A stretch of 49,893 bases of DNA from Clostridia bacterium (GCA_018433675.1 JAHDQS010000025.1:1-49893), one strand, 5' to 3'. Shown: positions 9,144-16,120, counted from the stretch's first letter. Numbers and translations are program-made. The notes: generated by a model from the sequence alone, not told the origin.

Positions 9144-10139
9144 CTATGATGGCCAATGAATGTCTGCTGCTTTTTCCGGATAAACACTGGGTTTCGGCGA
9201 TACGCCAAGCATCTCCCTAGCCTGAGCGGGAGTCGCAATCTCACGACCCAATTCCCGTGCTATGCGAACTATTTTTTCTACTGCCTCAGCGTTGTTCTTT
9301 ATTCTTTGCCCACGTTTCATATACAAGTTATCTTCCAGCCCCACGCGCACGTTGCCACCAAGGATAATACCCATTGTTGTCATCGCCCACTGGTACTTGC
9401 CAATGCCAATGGTGCTGAAGACAGAACCATTAGGCATGTCGCGCACCAGATCAATAAGGTTTTGCGGTGTAGGGAACGATGATGTCTGGTAACCCATGAC
9501 AAATTGGAAAAGATAAGGAGGTTCGATAAGCCCCTGTTTTATCAACTCCTGACTTACCCAGTATTGTCCTGGATGATACACTTCCATTTCAGGTTTTATC
9601 CCTTTTTCCTTCATAACAGTTGCCAGCTTTGCTAAAATTCCATACGTATAAGGGGTACAACTGTCATAGTAAATTCCGTCATGGGGATGAGGCAACGGTG
9701 CCTGCCGCGGCGGCATACTGAATTTGACCATTTCCGGACCCATATTGAGAGAAGCCAGTTCAGGCTTGGCATCCAGACAGCGATAGCGCGCTTCCATGGT
9801 GATATTCATATCTCCGCCGGTAGTATTGTTTATGATGATATCGGGGCATTTCTCCCGAACCAGCTTATTTATTTCGTAATATACCCGCCAGTCATCGGTA
9901 CACTTATATAGACACTCCGGGTCCCTGCCGTGGATATGTATAACGGAAGCCCCGGCATTATATGCGTCATAAGCTGAGTCCGCTATCTCCGAAGGGGTCT
10001 CCGGTAACGCGCTGTTGCTTTCTTTGCCCTGTACTCCCCCGTTAATTGCCACCGTGACGATCAAAGGGTCATGATTCCCCGGCGTTCTTTTCATCCATTC
10101 GTAGGCATTCGTATAGTCCCACGCATATTCCTTGCTCAT
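9144..10139 (-). CDS. Beta-keto acid cleavage enzyme (BKACE, formerly DUF849)
   Basis: A 331-residue zinc-dependent TIM-barrel enzyme of the 3-keto-5-aminohexanoate cleavage enzyme family, which reacts a beta-keto acid with acetyl-CoA to give acetoacetate and a new acyl-CoA. The metal ligands H68-I-H70 (VIHIHGRD), the substrate-carboxylate region TVAINGG, PEMEVYHPGQY and the C-terminal GGNVRVGLEDN with E269 are all present. The N-terminus is about 20 residues longer than usual (MSKEYAWDYTNAYEWMKRTP). The ATG at 10139 has GGGAGGA six bases upstream, so an upstream in-frame ATG at 10169 was not used. It is the first gene after a sigma-54 promoter. No lysine-fermentation genes (kamA, kamDE, kdd, kal) are nearby, so the substrate need not be 3-keto-5-aminohexanoate; dehydrocarnitine-like or other keto acids are possible. 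Confidence 0.93.
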   Translation of the reverse strand: MSKEYAWDYTNAYEWMKRTPGNHDPLIVTVAINGGVQGKESNSALPETPSEIADSAYDAYNAGASVIHIHGRDPECLYKCTDDWRVYYEINKLVREKCPDIIINNTTGGDMNITMEARYRCLDAKPELASLNMGPEMVKFSMPPRQAPLPHPHDGIYYDSCTPYTYGILAKLATVMKEKGIKPEMEVYHPGQYWVSQELIKQGLIEPPYLFQFVMGYQTSSFPTPQNLIDLVRDMPNGSVFSTIGIGKYQWAMTTMGIILGGNVRVGLEDNLYMKRGQRIKNNAEAVEKIVRIARELGREIATPAQAREMLGVSPKPSVYPEKAADIHWPS

Positions 10140-10204
10140 CTTATCCTCCCTTTCCTCTTGTTGAAACAAGTTTTAGAAATCATACAGCAACTGCATAAAT
10201 GTAT

Positions 10205-10220
10205 CGCAATTCTTGTGCCA
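10205..10220 (-). promoter_or_regulatory. Sigma-54 (-24/-12) promoter of the BKACE operon
   Basis: Read on the minus strand the sequence is TGGCAC-AAGAA-TTGCG, matching the sigma-54 consensus TGGCACN5TTGCA at all -24 positions and at 4 of 5 positions in the -12 element, with the invariant GG and GC at the correct spacing. Transcription would start near 10193, giving a leader of about 55 bases before the BKACE ATG. The adjacent upstream gene encodes a sigma-54 activator with an intact GAFTGA loop. Confidence 0.88.
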
Positions 10221-10266
10221 GAGCGCCAATACGCATCTTGATTCCCTTCTAACCCTTGCTACAGAA

Positions 10267-10322
10267 GAATAGACACAAAAATATCACGCGGGGAAAACCA
10301 CGTGATATTTTTGTGTCTATTC
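10267..10322. terminator. Perfect 22-bp-arm palindrome: terminator and possible activator region
   Basis: Positions 10267-10288 and 10301-10322 are exact reverse complements around a 12-base loop. The stem is GC-richer at its tip (ATCACG/CGTGAT) and A/T-rich at the base (ACACAAAAAT/ATTTTTGTGT), the layout of a bidirectional intrinsic terminator. It lies between the end of the sigma-54 activator gene and the sigma-54 promoter it probably serves, so it likely stops activator transcription from running into the operon; it may also be bound by the activator. Confidence 0.65.
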
Positions 10323-10334
10323 ATTTTTGAATAG
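10317..10334. promoter_or_regulatory. Candidate upstream activator site (palindrome)
   Basis: CTATTCA-TTTT-TGAATAG is a perfect 7-bp-arm palindrome whose centre lies about 130 bases upstream of the predicted sigma-54 start, the usual distance for an enhancer-binding site. An almost identical copy (CTATCCATTTTTGAATAG, one base different) is at 10404-10421, in the last codons of the activator gene. Two spaced copies fit binding of a dimeric activator. Confidence 0.5.
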
Positions 10335-10399
10335 TATTTTAAATGACCTATTACACTTCCGATTTATTCAGTCATTATCTCCCTTATTCATTTCTGGCT

Positions 10400-12085
10400 T
10401 TAACTATCCATTTTTGAATAGTTCTTAACATGCTTTTTTAATTTACGTACAGCCGAAGATTGACTGATACCCAGAACTCTGCCTACTTCCACCGTTGTCT
10501 TATATTTTTCGTAGACACTGAGGACAAGTTCCCGCTCATGATATTCCAGCATCTTCTTTAAATTCATTCCCTTATATCCTTTCGTTGAATCCAGACAACT
10601 GATATAATCCGGCAGACAACTTATGTCGATAATATCTTTATCGGATGTTAGAATCAGTCTTTCCACAATGTTTTGCAGTTCGCGCACGTTACCCGGCCAA
10701 GAATAAGACATCAACGCAGAAATCGCTTGCTCGGAAAAGACCTTGTTCTTGTTATGACGTTTGTTCATCTCTTCTACCAGATGCATCAGTATAATCAATA
10801 TGTCTTCAGATCTTTCTCGCAGAGGAGGGATATTAATTGGCACAACATTTAATCTATAATATAAATCTTCCCGAAACTTCCCTTCTTTTACCAGCGTCAT
10901 CAGATTCCTGTTTGTGGCTGAAATCAACCGGAAATTGACCGAAATGGATTTGGTTCCGCCAACACGAGTTATCTTTTTCTCCTGAATCACTTTTAGGAGT
11001 TTTACCTGTAGATTCAAAGGAAGCTCTCCTACTTCGTCCAAAAAAAGAGTGCCATTATTTGCAAGCTCAATTAAGCCGATTTTCCCTTCATTTTTAGCCC
11101 CTGTAAAAGCCCCCTTTTCATAACCGAATAGTTCCGACTCTATAAGATTATCCGGAATAGCACCGCAGTTGATATCAATTAAGGGACCTTCACAAAACGT
11201 ACTGTTTTCATGTATTAGAGTAGCTAATAAGTTTTTACCGACACCCGATTCACCTGTAATTAAGATATTGGTATTGGTTTGGGCCACTTTCATGGACAGC
11301 TTTAAGATATTTTCAATCTGCGGGCTCTTGTAAATAACAGTTTTTTTACTAATTTCTTTTACCTTTATTTCCTCGGCGTAGTGTTCCATCAAGCCATATA
11401 ATCTTTCGTAATGCTCCTTTAGTTCAATATAATTCGTGATGTCCCATGAATCATAACTTACTACCCACTGAATCTCATTACATTCGTTAAACACCGGGAC
11501 TCCTGTACAGAGAATCTTTTGACCATTATTATCGTGTTGCAAGATAGTAACTTTACTTTTTTCTTCCAATACCTTTAAAGTAGCTGATGGTGAAATGATT
11601 TCGTCTCTTTCTAGGTTTGAAATATGCTTACCAATAATCTTATCGGCTGCCAGCTTGTTTCTCTTTTCCCAGCTTGGACTAACATATAATACTATTCCCT
11701 GACCATCGGTAATAGTCATGATGTCGTGAACAAGTTCAAAGATTCGCAGGGCGTCATATGTCATTGAATTATCATTAAAGCTTTTTAATTCTCCCAACAT
11801 CTTATGCAGTTCCTGAAACAAAACAAGATTATATGGATTCCCTTCCCAGCTAATAAAGAGGATTGTAATGTAATATTTTTCTCCATTGATACTTATCACC
11901 TGGTTTAAAGGCGCATCCGGATTATTGATAAATTCAAATCTGGGAATAAGCTCTTTTATATTTTTACCAATCACTTCATTGCCACCGGAAAAAGTAGTTA
12001 AGGCTTTATCATTGGCATATTCGATAATACACTGGTTATTAATCCTGATTATACCGGTAGCAAACATCTTTATCGCTTTAGCCAT
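10400..12085 (-). CDS. Sigma-54-dependent transcriptional activator (PAS-PAS-AAA+-Fis)
   Basis: A 561-residue enhancer-binding protein. Two PAS-like sensor segments occupy about 1-75 and 110-220 (the second with ITDGQGIVLYVSPSWEKR). The AAA+ domain follows, with Walker A GESGVGKN (278-285), the sigma-54 contacting loop GAFTGA (325-330) and Walker B GTLFLDEVGELP (about 345-356). A Fis-type helix-turn-helix ends the protein (TVEVGRVLGISQSSAVRKLKKH). The ATG at 12085 has AGAGGAA at a proper distance; an upstream ATG at 12127 lacks one. It has no receiver domain, so it probably senses a metabolite through its PAS domains, as RocR/PrdR-type activators do. A short remnant of a homologous N-terminus is at about 23235-23283. 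Confidence 0.95.
   Translation of the reverse strand: MAKAIKMFATGIIRINNQCIIEYANDKALTTFSGGNEVIGKNIKELIPRFEFINNPDAPLNQVISINGEKYYITILFISWEGNPYNLVLFQELHKMLGELKSFNDNSMTYDALRIFELVHDIMTITDGQGIVLYVSPSWEKRNKLAADKIIGKHISNLERDEIISPSATLKVLEEKSKVTILQHDNNGQKILCTGVPVFNECNEIQWVVSYDSWDITNYIELKEHYERLYGLMEHYAEEIKVKEISKKTVIYKSPQIENILKLSMKVAQTNTNILITGESGVGKNLLATLIHENSTFCEGPLIDINCGAIPDNLIESELFGYEKGAFTGAKNEGKIGLIELANNGTLFLDEVGELPLNLQVKLLKVIQEKKITRVGGTKSISVNFRLISATNRNLMTLVKEGKFREDLYYRLNVVPINIPPLRERSEDILIILMHLVEEMNKRHNKNKVFSEQAISALMSYSWPGNVRELQNIVERLILTSDKDIIDISCLPDYISCLDSTKGYKGMNLKKMLEYHERELVLSVYEKYKTTVEVGRVLGISQSSAVRKLKKHVKNYSKMDS
10404..10421. promoter_or_regulatory. Second copy of the candidate activator site
   Basis: CTATCCATTTTTGAATAG differs from the palindrome at 10317-10334 at one of 18 positions, 87 bases away. 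It encodes the last residues of the sigma-54 activator, so conservation could be coincidental, but two such copies upstream of a sigma-54 promoter suggest a tandem enhancer. Confidence 0.4.
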
Positions 12086-12211
12086 AGTAAAATGTTCCTC
12101 TTTTATCGTATATATTCTGTAATACAATTACTTCTACATACTATTTTTCTTTCCTGCTGATGAAATGTTTAACTAAAACTAATACTTATCATGAATACTG
12201 TCTACACTATT

Positions 12212-12257
12212 TATGTACTATCTGTACATTATGTACACAATGTACAGATAGTACATA
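12212..12257. promoter_or_regulatory. Operator palindrome upstream of the toxin-antitoxin pair
   Basis: Arms 12212-12230 and 12239-12257 are exact 19-base reverse complements around the loop ATGTACAC. The palindrome is built from repeated TGTACA-like hexamers (five GTAC cores in 46 bases). It lies about 40 bases before the antitoxin start, where a Phd/YefM-type antitoxin would bind to repress its own operon. It is also upstream of the divergent sigma-54 activator. Confidence 0.65.
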
Positions 12258-12297
12258 TCATGTTAGTATACGAAGAGATATGGAGGTGTAGAGGTGT

Positions 12298-12735
12298 ATG
12301 ACAATGTTATCAGAATTAAACCTTACCGAAGCGAGAAAAGAATTCTCATCCTTGTATAATCAAGTATTTAACTCCTTTAAACCAACTATTATTAAACGAA
12401 AAAAAACCGAAGAAGTTTTGCTTCTCCATGTTGACCAGCAGAAAATGCTTTTAGCAAACTACAGCTTAGAACCTGAAATCATCAAAGAAGATGATGGTTC
12501 AATCACCCTTGCCTTAGATAATCTTGAGATATATTCAAACGGTTCGTCTCTAGAGGATGCCATCGATGAGTTAGTTGAGGACTTAAAGGTATACGCTTCA
12601 GATTATCTTCAACGCTCGCAACTGTTTTTAAATGCCCCCAACCGCAAATCCCATTTTCCATATATCTTACGTGTCTTGCTTTGTGATTCGGACAAAGATA
12701 TTCGTGATTTGTTGGAATTGAGTAATGCCTCCTAA
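12298..12735 (+). CDS. Antitoxin-like protein: Phd/YefM-like N-terminus with HicB-like C-terminus
   Basis: A 145-residue protein. Residues 8-50 (LTEARKEFSSLYNQVF...IIKRKKTEEVLLLHVDQQKML) follow the Phd/YefM antitoxin pattern: a short N-terminal strand, the ARxxFSxL helix, and a basic strand that in this family contributes to the DNA-binding dimer. Residues 57-107 (EPEIIKEDDGSITLALDNLEIYSNGSSLEDAIDE...) resemble the partly degenerate RNase-H-like fold of HicB, including the SxGxSLEDAIxE helix. The last 35 residues are unassigned. Two closely spaced ATGs (12298, 12304) and GGAGG/GAGG motifs leave the start uncertain by two codons. It overlaps the downstream HicA-like gene by 11 bases, the usual antitoxin-first arrangement. 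The fusion is my reading of the sequence, not a database match. Confidence 0.7.
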   Translation: MTMLSELNLTEARKEFSSLYNQVFNSFKPTIIKRKKTEEVLLLHVDQQKMLLANYSLEPEIIKEDDGSITLALDNLEIYSNGSSLEDAIDELVEDLKVYASDYLQRSQLFLNAPNRKSHFPYILRVLLCDSDKDIRDLLELSNAS

Positions 12736-12931
12736 ATTTGGGGATCTAAAAAGATATTGTGATAAAAACGGTTGGATAATGATTAGGAACACGGATCATT
12801 GGTATTACGAAAAAGTTTTGGCTGACGGAACGGTACTTAGAACTAAAATCAGTCAAGCTGCAGCAAAAGAAATCCCTAAAAACTTATGGAAAAGGATACT
12901 TGAAAAACAGCTCAAAACTACTGAACATTAA
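12725..12931 (+). CDS. HicA-like toxin (putative mRNA interferase)
   Basis: A 68-residue basic protein following the HicA layout: N-terminal helix (FGDLKRYCDKNG), a first strand WIMIRNTDHWYYEKV with the conserved Gly-Trp, Arg and the likely catalytic His25, a second strand TVLRTKIS, and a C-terminal helix with the family-like spacing KEIPKNLWKRILEKQLK. HicA proteins bind double-stranded RNA and cleave mRNA and are neutralised by the upstream partner. The start ATG lies inside the end of the antitoxin gene (11-base overlap), implying coupled translation. No enzymatic activity can be proven from sequence, and the family match is moderate. Confidence 0.7.
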   Translation: MPPKFGDLKRYCDKNGWIMIRNTDHWYYEKVLADGTVLRTKISQAAAKEIPKNLWKRILEKQLKTTEH

Positions 12932-12948
12932 TTTTGGAATAAACTTTG

Positions 12949-12970
12949 ACCCTACAAGGGTTTTTTTCTT
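12949..12970 (+). terminator. Short terminator after the toxin gene
   Basis: ACCCT-ACA-AGGGT followed by TTTTTTCTTT, 17 bases after the toxin stop codon. The stem is only five base pairs, but the long T run supports termination of the toxin-antitoxin transcript. Confidence 0.55.
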
Positions 12971-12971
12971 T

Positions 12972-13165
12972 CTAACGAAGTTGTTTACACTACAAACTTG
13001 GGAATAACGTATCTTGAATAAATCGGGATCTTGCACTAGGTTCCGTCGGATTGCCCGGTAATACGTAGTCGACCTTGCAATCTGCGGCAGCGGAATAAAG
13101 GGCATCAATATTCTCTTGTCCGTCGGTGATAAAGAGAATGATCGGCATAAAATGCAGAGATATCC
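12972..13165 (-). pseudogene. Remnant of an SplB-like radical-SAM gene (3' part, internally deleted)
   Basis: Two blocks match the intact radical-SAM gene at 23318-24253. Block one (12972 to about 13045) matches 23300 to about 23373, including the stop codon and the C-terminal PRFIQDTLFPGL (here SRFIQDTLFPSL). Block two (about 13050-13165) matches about 23608-23715, encoding HFMPIIPFITDGLENIEALYSAAAD...VDYVLPG (here HFMPIILFITDGQENIDALYSAAAD...VDYVLPG). About 230 bases between the blocks are missing and the 5' half with the cysteine motif is gone. The junction leaves the reading frame open, so a short chimeric frame of about 100 codons persists, but it cannot be a functional enzyme. The rest of the gap to 13279 shows nothing I recognise. 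Confidence 0.85.
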
Positions 13166-13279
13166 CACAGATGTCCCTACACCCAACGAACCATTTGCTG
13201 GTGGAAATGCCCTGTCCCAGCCTACAGACAAATATCTTACAACACCAGAAAAGATTGAAAATCCACGAACACAGTTTTA

Positions 13280-14050
13280 TTATCCAACCCATGCTCCTCC
13301 ATTTACATCCAGTACAGCCCCGGTAATAAAAGAAGCACGCTCATCACAGAGAAATAGAACTGCATAAGCCACATCCTCTGAAGTACCGAAACGTCTTACC
13401 GGCACATTGGAAAGATGTTTTTCTATATCTTCTGATGTACGCTGATCCCAGTATGAACGTATTCTTTCACCGCTTAGAATAGTCCCGGGAGCCACAGCAT
13501 TAATAGTTATTCCAAAAGAACCCAAATCGTTTGAGGTTTGTCTCACAAGTCCTAGTATCCCCGCTTTTGCGGCTGTGTAGGGAGCCCCTGAGTTACCGCT
13601 GCCCCGCGACCGGCCTGCCTTTGAAGACATGCATACTATGCGACCGTATTTTTGTTCTTTCATTGTGGGAATTATCGCCCGGGTAAACAAATACTGATTA
13701 CGCAGATTAAGTCTGATTACTTTGTCCCAATCAGAAGGTTCTATTGTTTCCAGACTGCCATTGATGCGAAAAGACCCTCCTGCATTGTTCACCAAAACAT
13801 CTATTCTTCCAAACCCTTTAAGCATCATTTTAACCGCATTGTTTACATCGTCTTCATTGCCAGCATCACCAACCAAAGTTAAAACACTTCCAAGTTTTTT
13901 AAACTCGTCAGCCGTGTTTTTGAGTCCCTCCTCATTTATATCAAAGGCCCCAATTTCATAACTATTTATCAGCATTTCACGTACGATTTCTTTACCTATA
14001 CCGCTGGCACCTCCGGTTACAAGGGCTACACGCTTTTGTGTTTTTTCCAT
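13280..14050 (-). CDS. SDR-family NAD(P)-dependent dehydrogenase
   Basis: A 256-residue classical short-chain dehydrogenase. The cofactor loop is T12-GGASG-I-G19, the NNAG motif is at 88-91, and the catalytic triad is Ser142 or Ser143 with Y158-x-x-x-K162 (PYTAAKAG). Asp37 at the end of the second beta strand (GAFDINE) favours NAD over NADP. C-terminal motifs (NAVAPGTI, FLCDERASFITGAVLDVNGG) are those of 3-oxoacyl-ACP reductase-like and polyol/hydroxyacid dehydrogenases. It ends the leftward set HMGL-like enzyme, RraA-like aldolase, SDR (33-base gap after the aldolase), so it probably oxidises a hydroxy acid intermediate or reduces a keto acid in that pathway. The substrate is not assignable. 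Confidence 0.92.
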   Translation of the reverse strand: MEKTQKRVALVTGGASGIGKEIVREMLINSYEIGAFDINEEGLKNTADEFKKLGSVLTLVGDAGNEDDVNNAVKMMLKGFGRIDVLVNNAGGSFRINGSLETIEPSDWDKVIRLNLRNQYLFTRAIIPTMKEQKYGRIVCMSSKAGRSRGSGNSGAPYTAAKAGILGLVRQTSNDLGSFGITINAVAPGTILSGERIRSYWDQRTSEDIEKHLSNVPVRRFGTSEDVAYAVLFLCDERASFITGAVLDVNGGAWVG

Positions 14051-14083
14051 TTCAAATTACCTCCCAATGTTTCATACTTAACC

Positions 14084-14788
14084 TTAGCAGATTCCATTCG
14101 CACGCAAGTCATTATAAACATCTTCCACTATATCCCAGGGTATCACACAGATACCATTGGCATCCGCCGCAACAAGATCCCCCGGATTGACCTGGACATC
14201 GTGTAGAGTGATTGTTCCATTTATCTCCACTGTTTCTATGCGCCGCATTCCGCTGTATGGCGTTTGCCCCTTGCACCAAAAAGGATACCCTATTTTTTTG
14301 ATAGATTCTCCGTCACGCACAAGCCCGTCAACAATAGTTGCCGATAATTTATGCTCCTGCATAATTTTTGCGGCTATTTCTCCAAAATTAGAAGAAGCAC
14401 ATCCTTTGGCATCAACAATCAAAATATCGCCTTCTTGTGCAAAATAAGCGGCATCTCTGGTTGACATAAGAGATTTCTTCTGTTCAACAGGAATATCGCG
14501 TCTTATTTTTTCAGGGCAACTGCGCTGAGTAATAGCAGTTCCGACAGTTCTATATTCCGCTTTTAGCGGACTGATAACTCCTGCTTCGATAGTACACTTT
14601 CCTATACTGTATCCCAATCTATCCATCGAATCTGACAACTCGCAGGTTATGTCCGGAACTTTTTTAAAAGATTCTACTATTTCTTTTGGGATCCGCGCGA
14701 CTTCAAGCTTCACAAAACGCTCTCGTCCGAGGGCACCGTAGATTTTTCCTTCAGAAACCAAAGTTTCATAAATTTCTTTTGTGTTCAT
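14084..14788 (-). CDS. RraA-family protein, probable 4-hydroxy-4-methyl-2-oxoglutarate-type aldolase
   Basis: A 234-residue member of the RraA/HMG-aldolase fold. The signature VDGLVRD (Arg-Asp for substrate and metal binding) and the preceding GDILIVDAKGCASSNFGEIAAKIMQEH correspond to the catalytic core of HMG/CHA aldolases, which split 4-hydroxy-2-oxo acids with a tertiary 4-hydroxyl into pyruvate plus an oxo acid, or decarboxylate oxaloacetate. VNPGDLVAADANGICVIP is the conserved C-terminal segment. Catabolic gene neighbours (SDR, Claisen-type enzyme, tricarboxylate transporter) favour the aldolase role over the RNase E inhibitor role, which needs an RNase E this lineage usually lacks. It lies 13 bases downstream of the HMGL-like gene. 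Confidence 0.85.
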   Translation of the reverse strand: MNTKEIYETLVSEGKIYGALGRERFVKLEVARIPKEIVESFKKVPDITCELSDSMDRLGYSIGKCTIEAGVISPLKAEYRTVGTAITQRSCPEKIRRDIPVEQKKSLMSTRDAAYFAQEGDILIVDAKGCASSNFGEIAAKIMQEHKLSATIVDGLVRDGESIKKIGYPFWCKGQTPYSGMRRIETVEINGTITLHDVQVNPGDLVAADANGICVIPWDIVEDVYNDLRANGIC

Positions 14789-14801
14789 TTACTTGCACCT
14801 C

Positions 14802-16028
14802 TCATCGTTTATCCGCCAAGTAATTCTTGTACATGTTTTCAAACTTCTCATAAGACACGTATGATTTAGTTTTGATTGCTTCCGATTTTATTTGTGCTAA
14901 TAAAACTACTACATCTTCCGGGCTATAACTAAAGCCCAGTGAATTAAGCACCATTTCAACAGAGGCTTTTCCGCTCTTTTTCCCCAACACTATACGGCTA
15001 ACCTGTCCTACAAGCTCAGGAGCATACGCCTCCGATGTATATGACATATTCCTCATCCCTGCCACAGCAAGGCCAGACTCGTGCGCAAAACAGTTTTCAC
15101 CCACCACAGCTTTGTTTTGAGCCAGCCGTACTCCGGACAAACGCTGTACCAGTTCGGAAGTTTCCTTTAACAATGTACAGTCTATACCCAAATCCACACC
15201 ATACAATATCTGGAGCATCAATGCCACTTCCTCTGTGGCAGCATTTCCGCTTCGCTCGCCCACACCATTCATGGTTGTAGATACTACCTCTGCTCCGGCC
15301 GCTACAGCCGCAGCCGTATTAGCAACTGCCAAACCAAAATCGTTGTGAACATGGATTTCAAGAGGAATTTCTTTAAGAATACTTTTTAACTGTTTCACAT
15401 AATATTCTATGGCTTGAGGCGTAGCCGAACCCACAGTATCGACAAGACGGATTCTGTCCACAAAACCCGAGTCACGCAACACCTGGATTGTATGCATCAA
15501 AAAGTCCATGTTGCACCGTGTGGTGTCATAAGGGCTGAAATTGACATGCAGTCCTTTTTTGCGAGCATATTCTGTTATTTCGAGACACCTATCAAGATAT
15601 TTTTCATCACTCACCTTAAGCTTATATTTTCTTTGAAGATCGCCAATAGGATAGCTTATATTAGCCCCCCAAATTCCTAACTCGCACAGCAAATCTATGT
15701 CTTCTTTAAGTGCTCTGGCAAGCGCAGTGACCTTTGCTTTATGCAAATCCAAATGAGCTATGATTCGCGCTGCTTCGTGGTCCTCTTCGGAAGAAGCAGG
15801 CGTGCCTACCTCAATTTCGTGTACACCAAGCCTATCAAGCTGTTTTGCTATCTTCACTTTGTCATCGGCAGTAAATACGACCCCTGCCTGCTGTTCTCCA
15901 TCCCGCAAAGTACAATCAGTCAGTTTGATTTGCGGTGCTAAATATAACTTTTCTCTCACCTGAGGCATGAAATTGCTTTCACATAAATACCATTTATCTG
16001 TTCTGGCTAATAGTTCAGAGTTAACCAT
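14802..16028 (-). CDS. Homocitrate / isopropylmalate synthase-like enzyme (DRE-TIM metallolyase)
   Basis: A 408-residue TIM-barrel enzyme. LTDCTLRDGEQQAGVVF is the RDGEQ active-site strand, LVDTVGSATPQ and IHVHNDFGLAVANTAAAVAAGA hold the HxHND metal site, and TTMNGVGERSGNA is the GxGERxGN motif that separates acetyl-CoA-condensing members (homocitrate, isopropylmalate, citramalate and Re-citrate synthases) from HMG-CoA lyases. It lacks a C-terminal leucine regulatory domain, as NifV-type homocitrate synthases do. The ATG at 16028 has AAGGAAGGAGAG upstream; the frame extends 16 codons further without such a site. As first gene of a catabolic set divergent from a LysR regulator, it may condense acetyl-CoA with a keto acid or act in reverse; no nif genes are present in the window. 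Confidence 0.88.
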   Translation of the reverse strand: MVNSELLARTDKWYLCESNFMPQVREKLYLAPQIKLTDCTLRDGEQQAGVVFTADDKVKIAKQLDRLGVHEIEVGTPASSEEDHEAARIIAHLDLHKAKVTALARALKEDIDLLCELGIWGANISYPIGDLQRKYKLKVSDEKYLDRCLEITEYARKKGLHVNFSPYDTTRCNMDFLMHTIQVLRDSGFVDRIRLVDTVGSATPQAIEYYVKQLKSILKEIPLEIHVHNDFGLAVANTAAAVAAGAEVVSTTMNGVGERSGNAATEEVALMLQILYGVDLGIDCTLLKETSELVQRLSGVRLAQNKAVVGENCFAHESGLAVAGMRNMSYTSEAYAPELVGQVSRIVLGKKSGKASVEMVLNSLGFSYSPEDVVVLLAQIKSEAIKTKSYVSYEKFENMYKNYLADKR

Positions 16029-16120
16029 AATAGAATGCTCTCCTTCCTTAAAAAGCGCAATTACGCATGACGCCAATGTAAGTTTGTATTTTTTACCAAA
16101 AAACCCCGATTGTTGATGAA

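Noticed and set aside
16029-16076. Upstream start for the homocitrate-synthase-like gene
   Set aside because: No ribosome binding site precedes it, whereas AAGGAAGGAGAG precedes the ATG at 16028.
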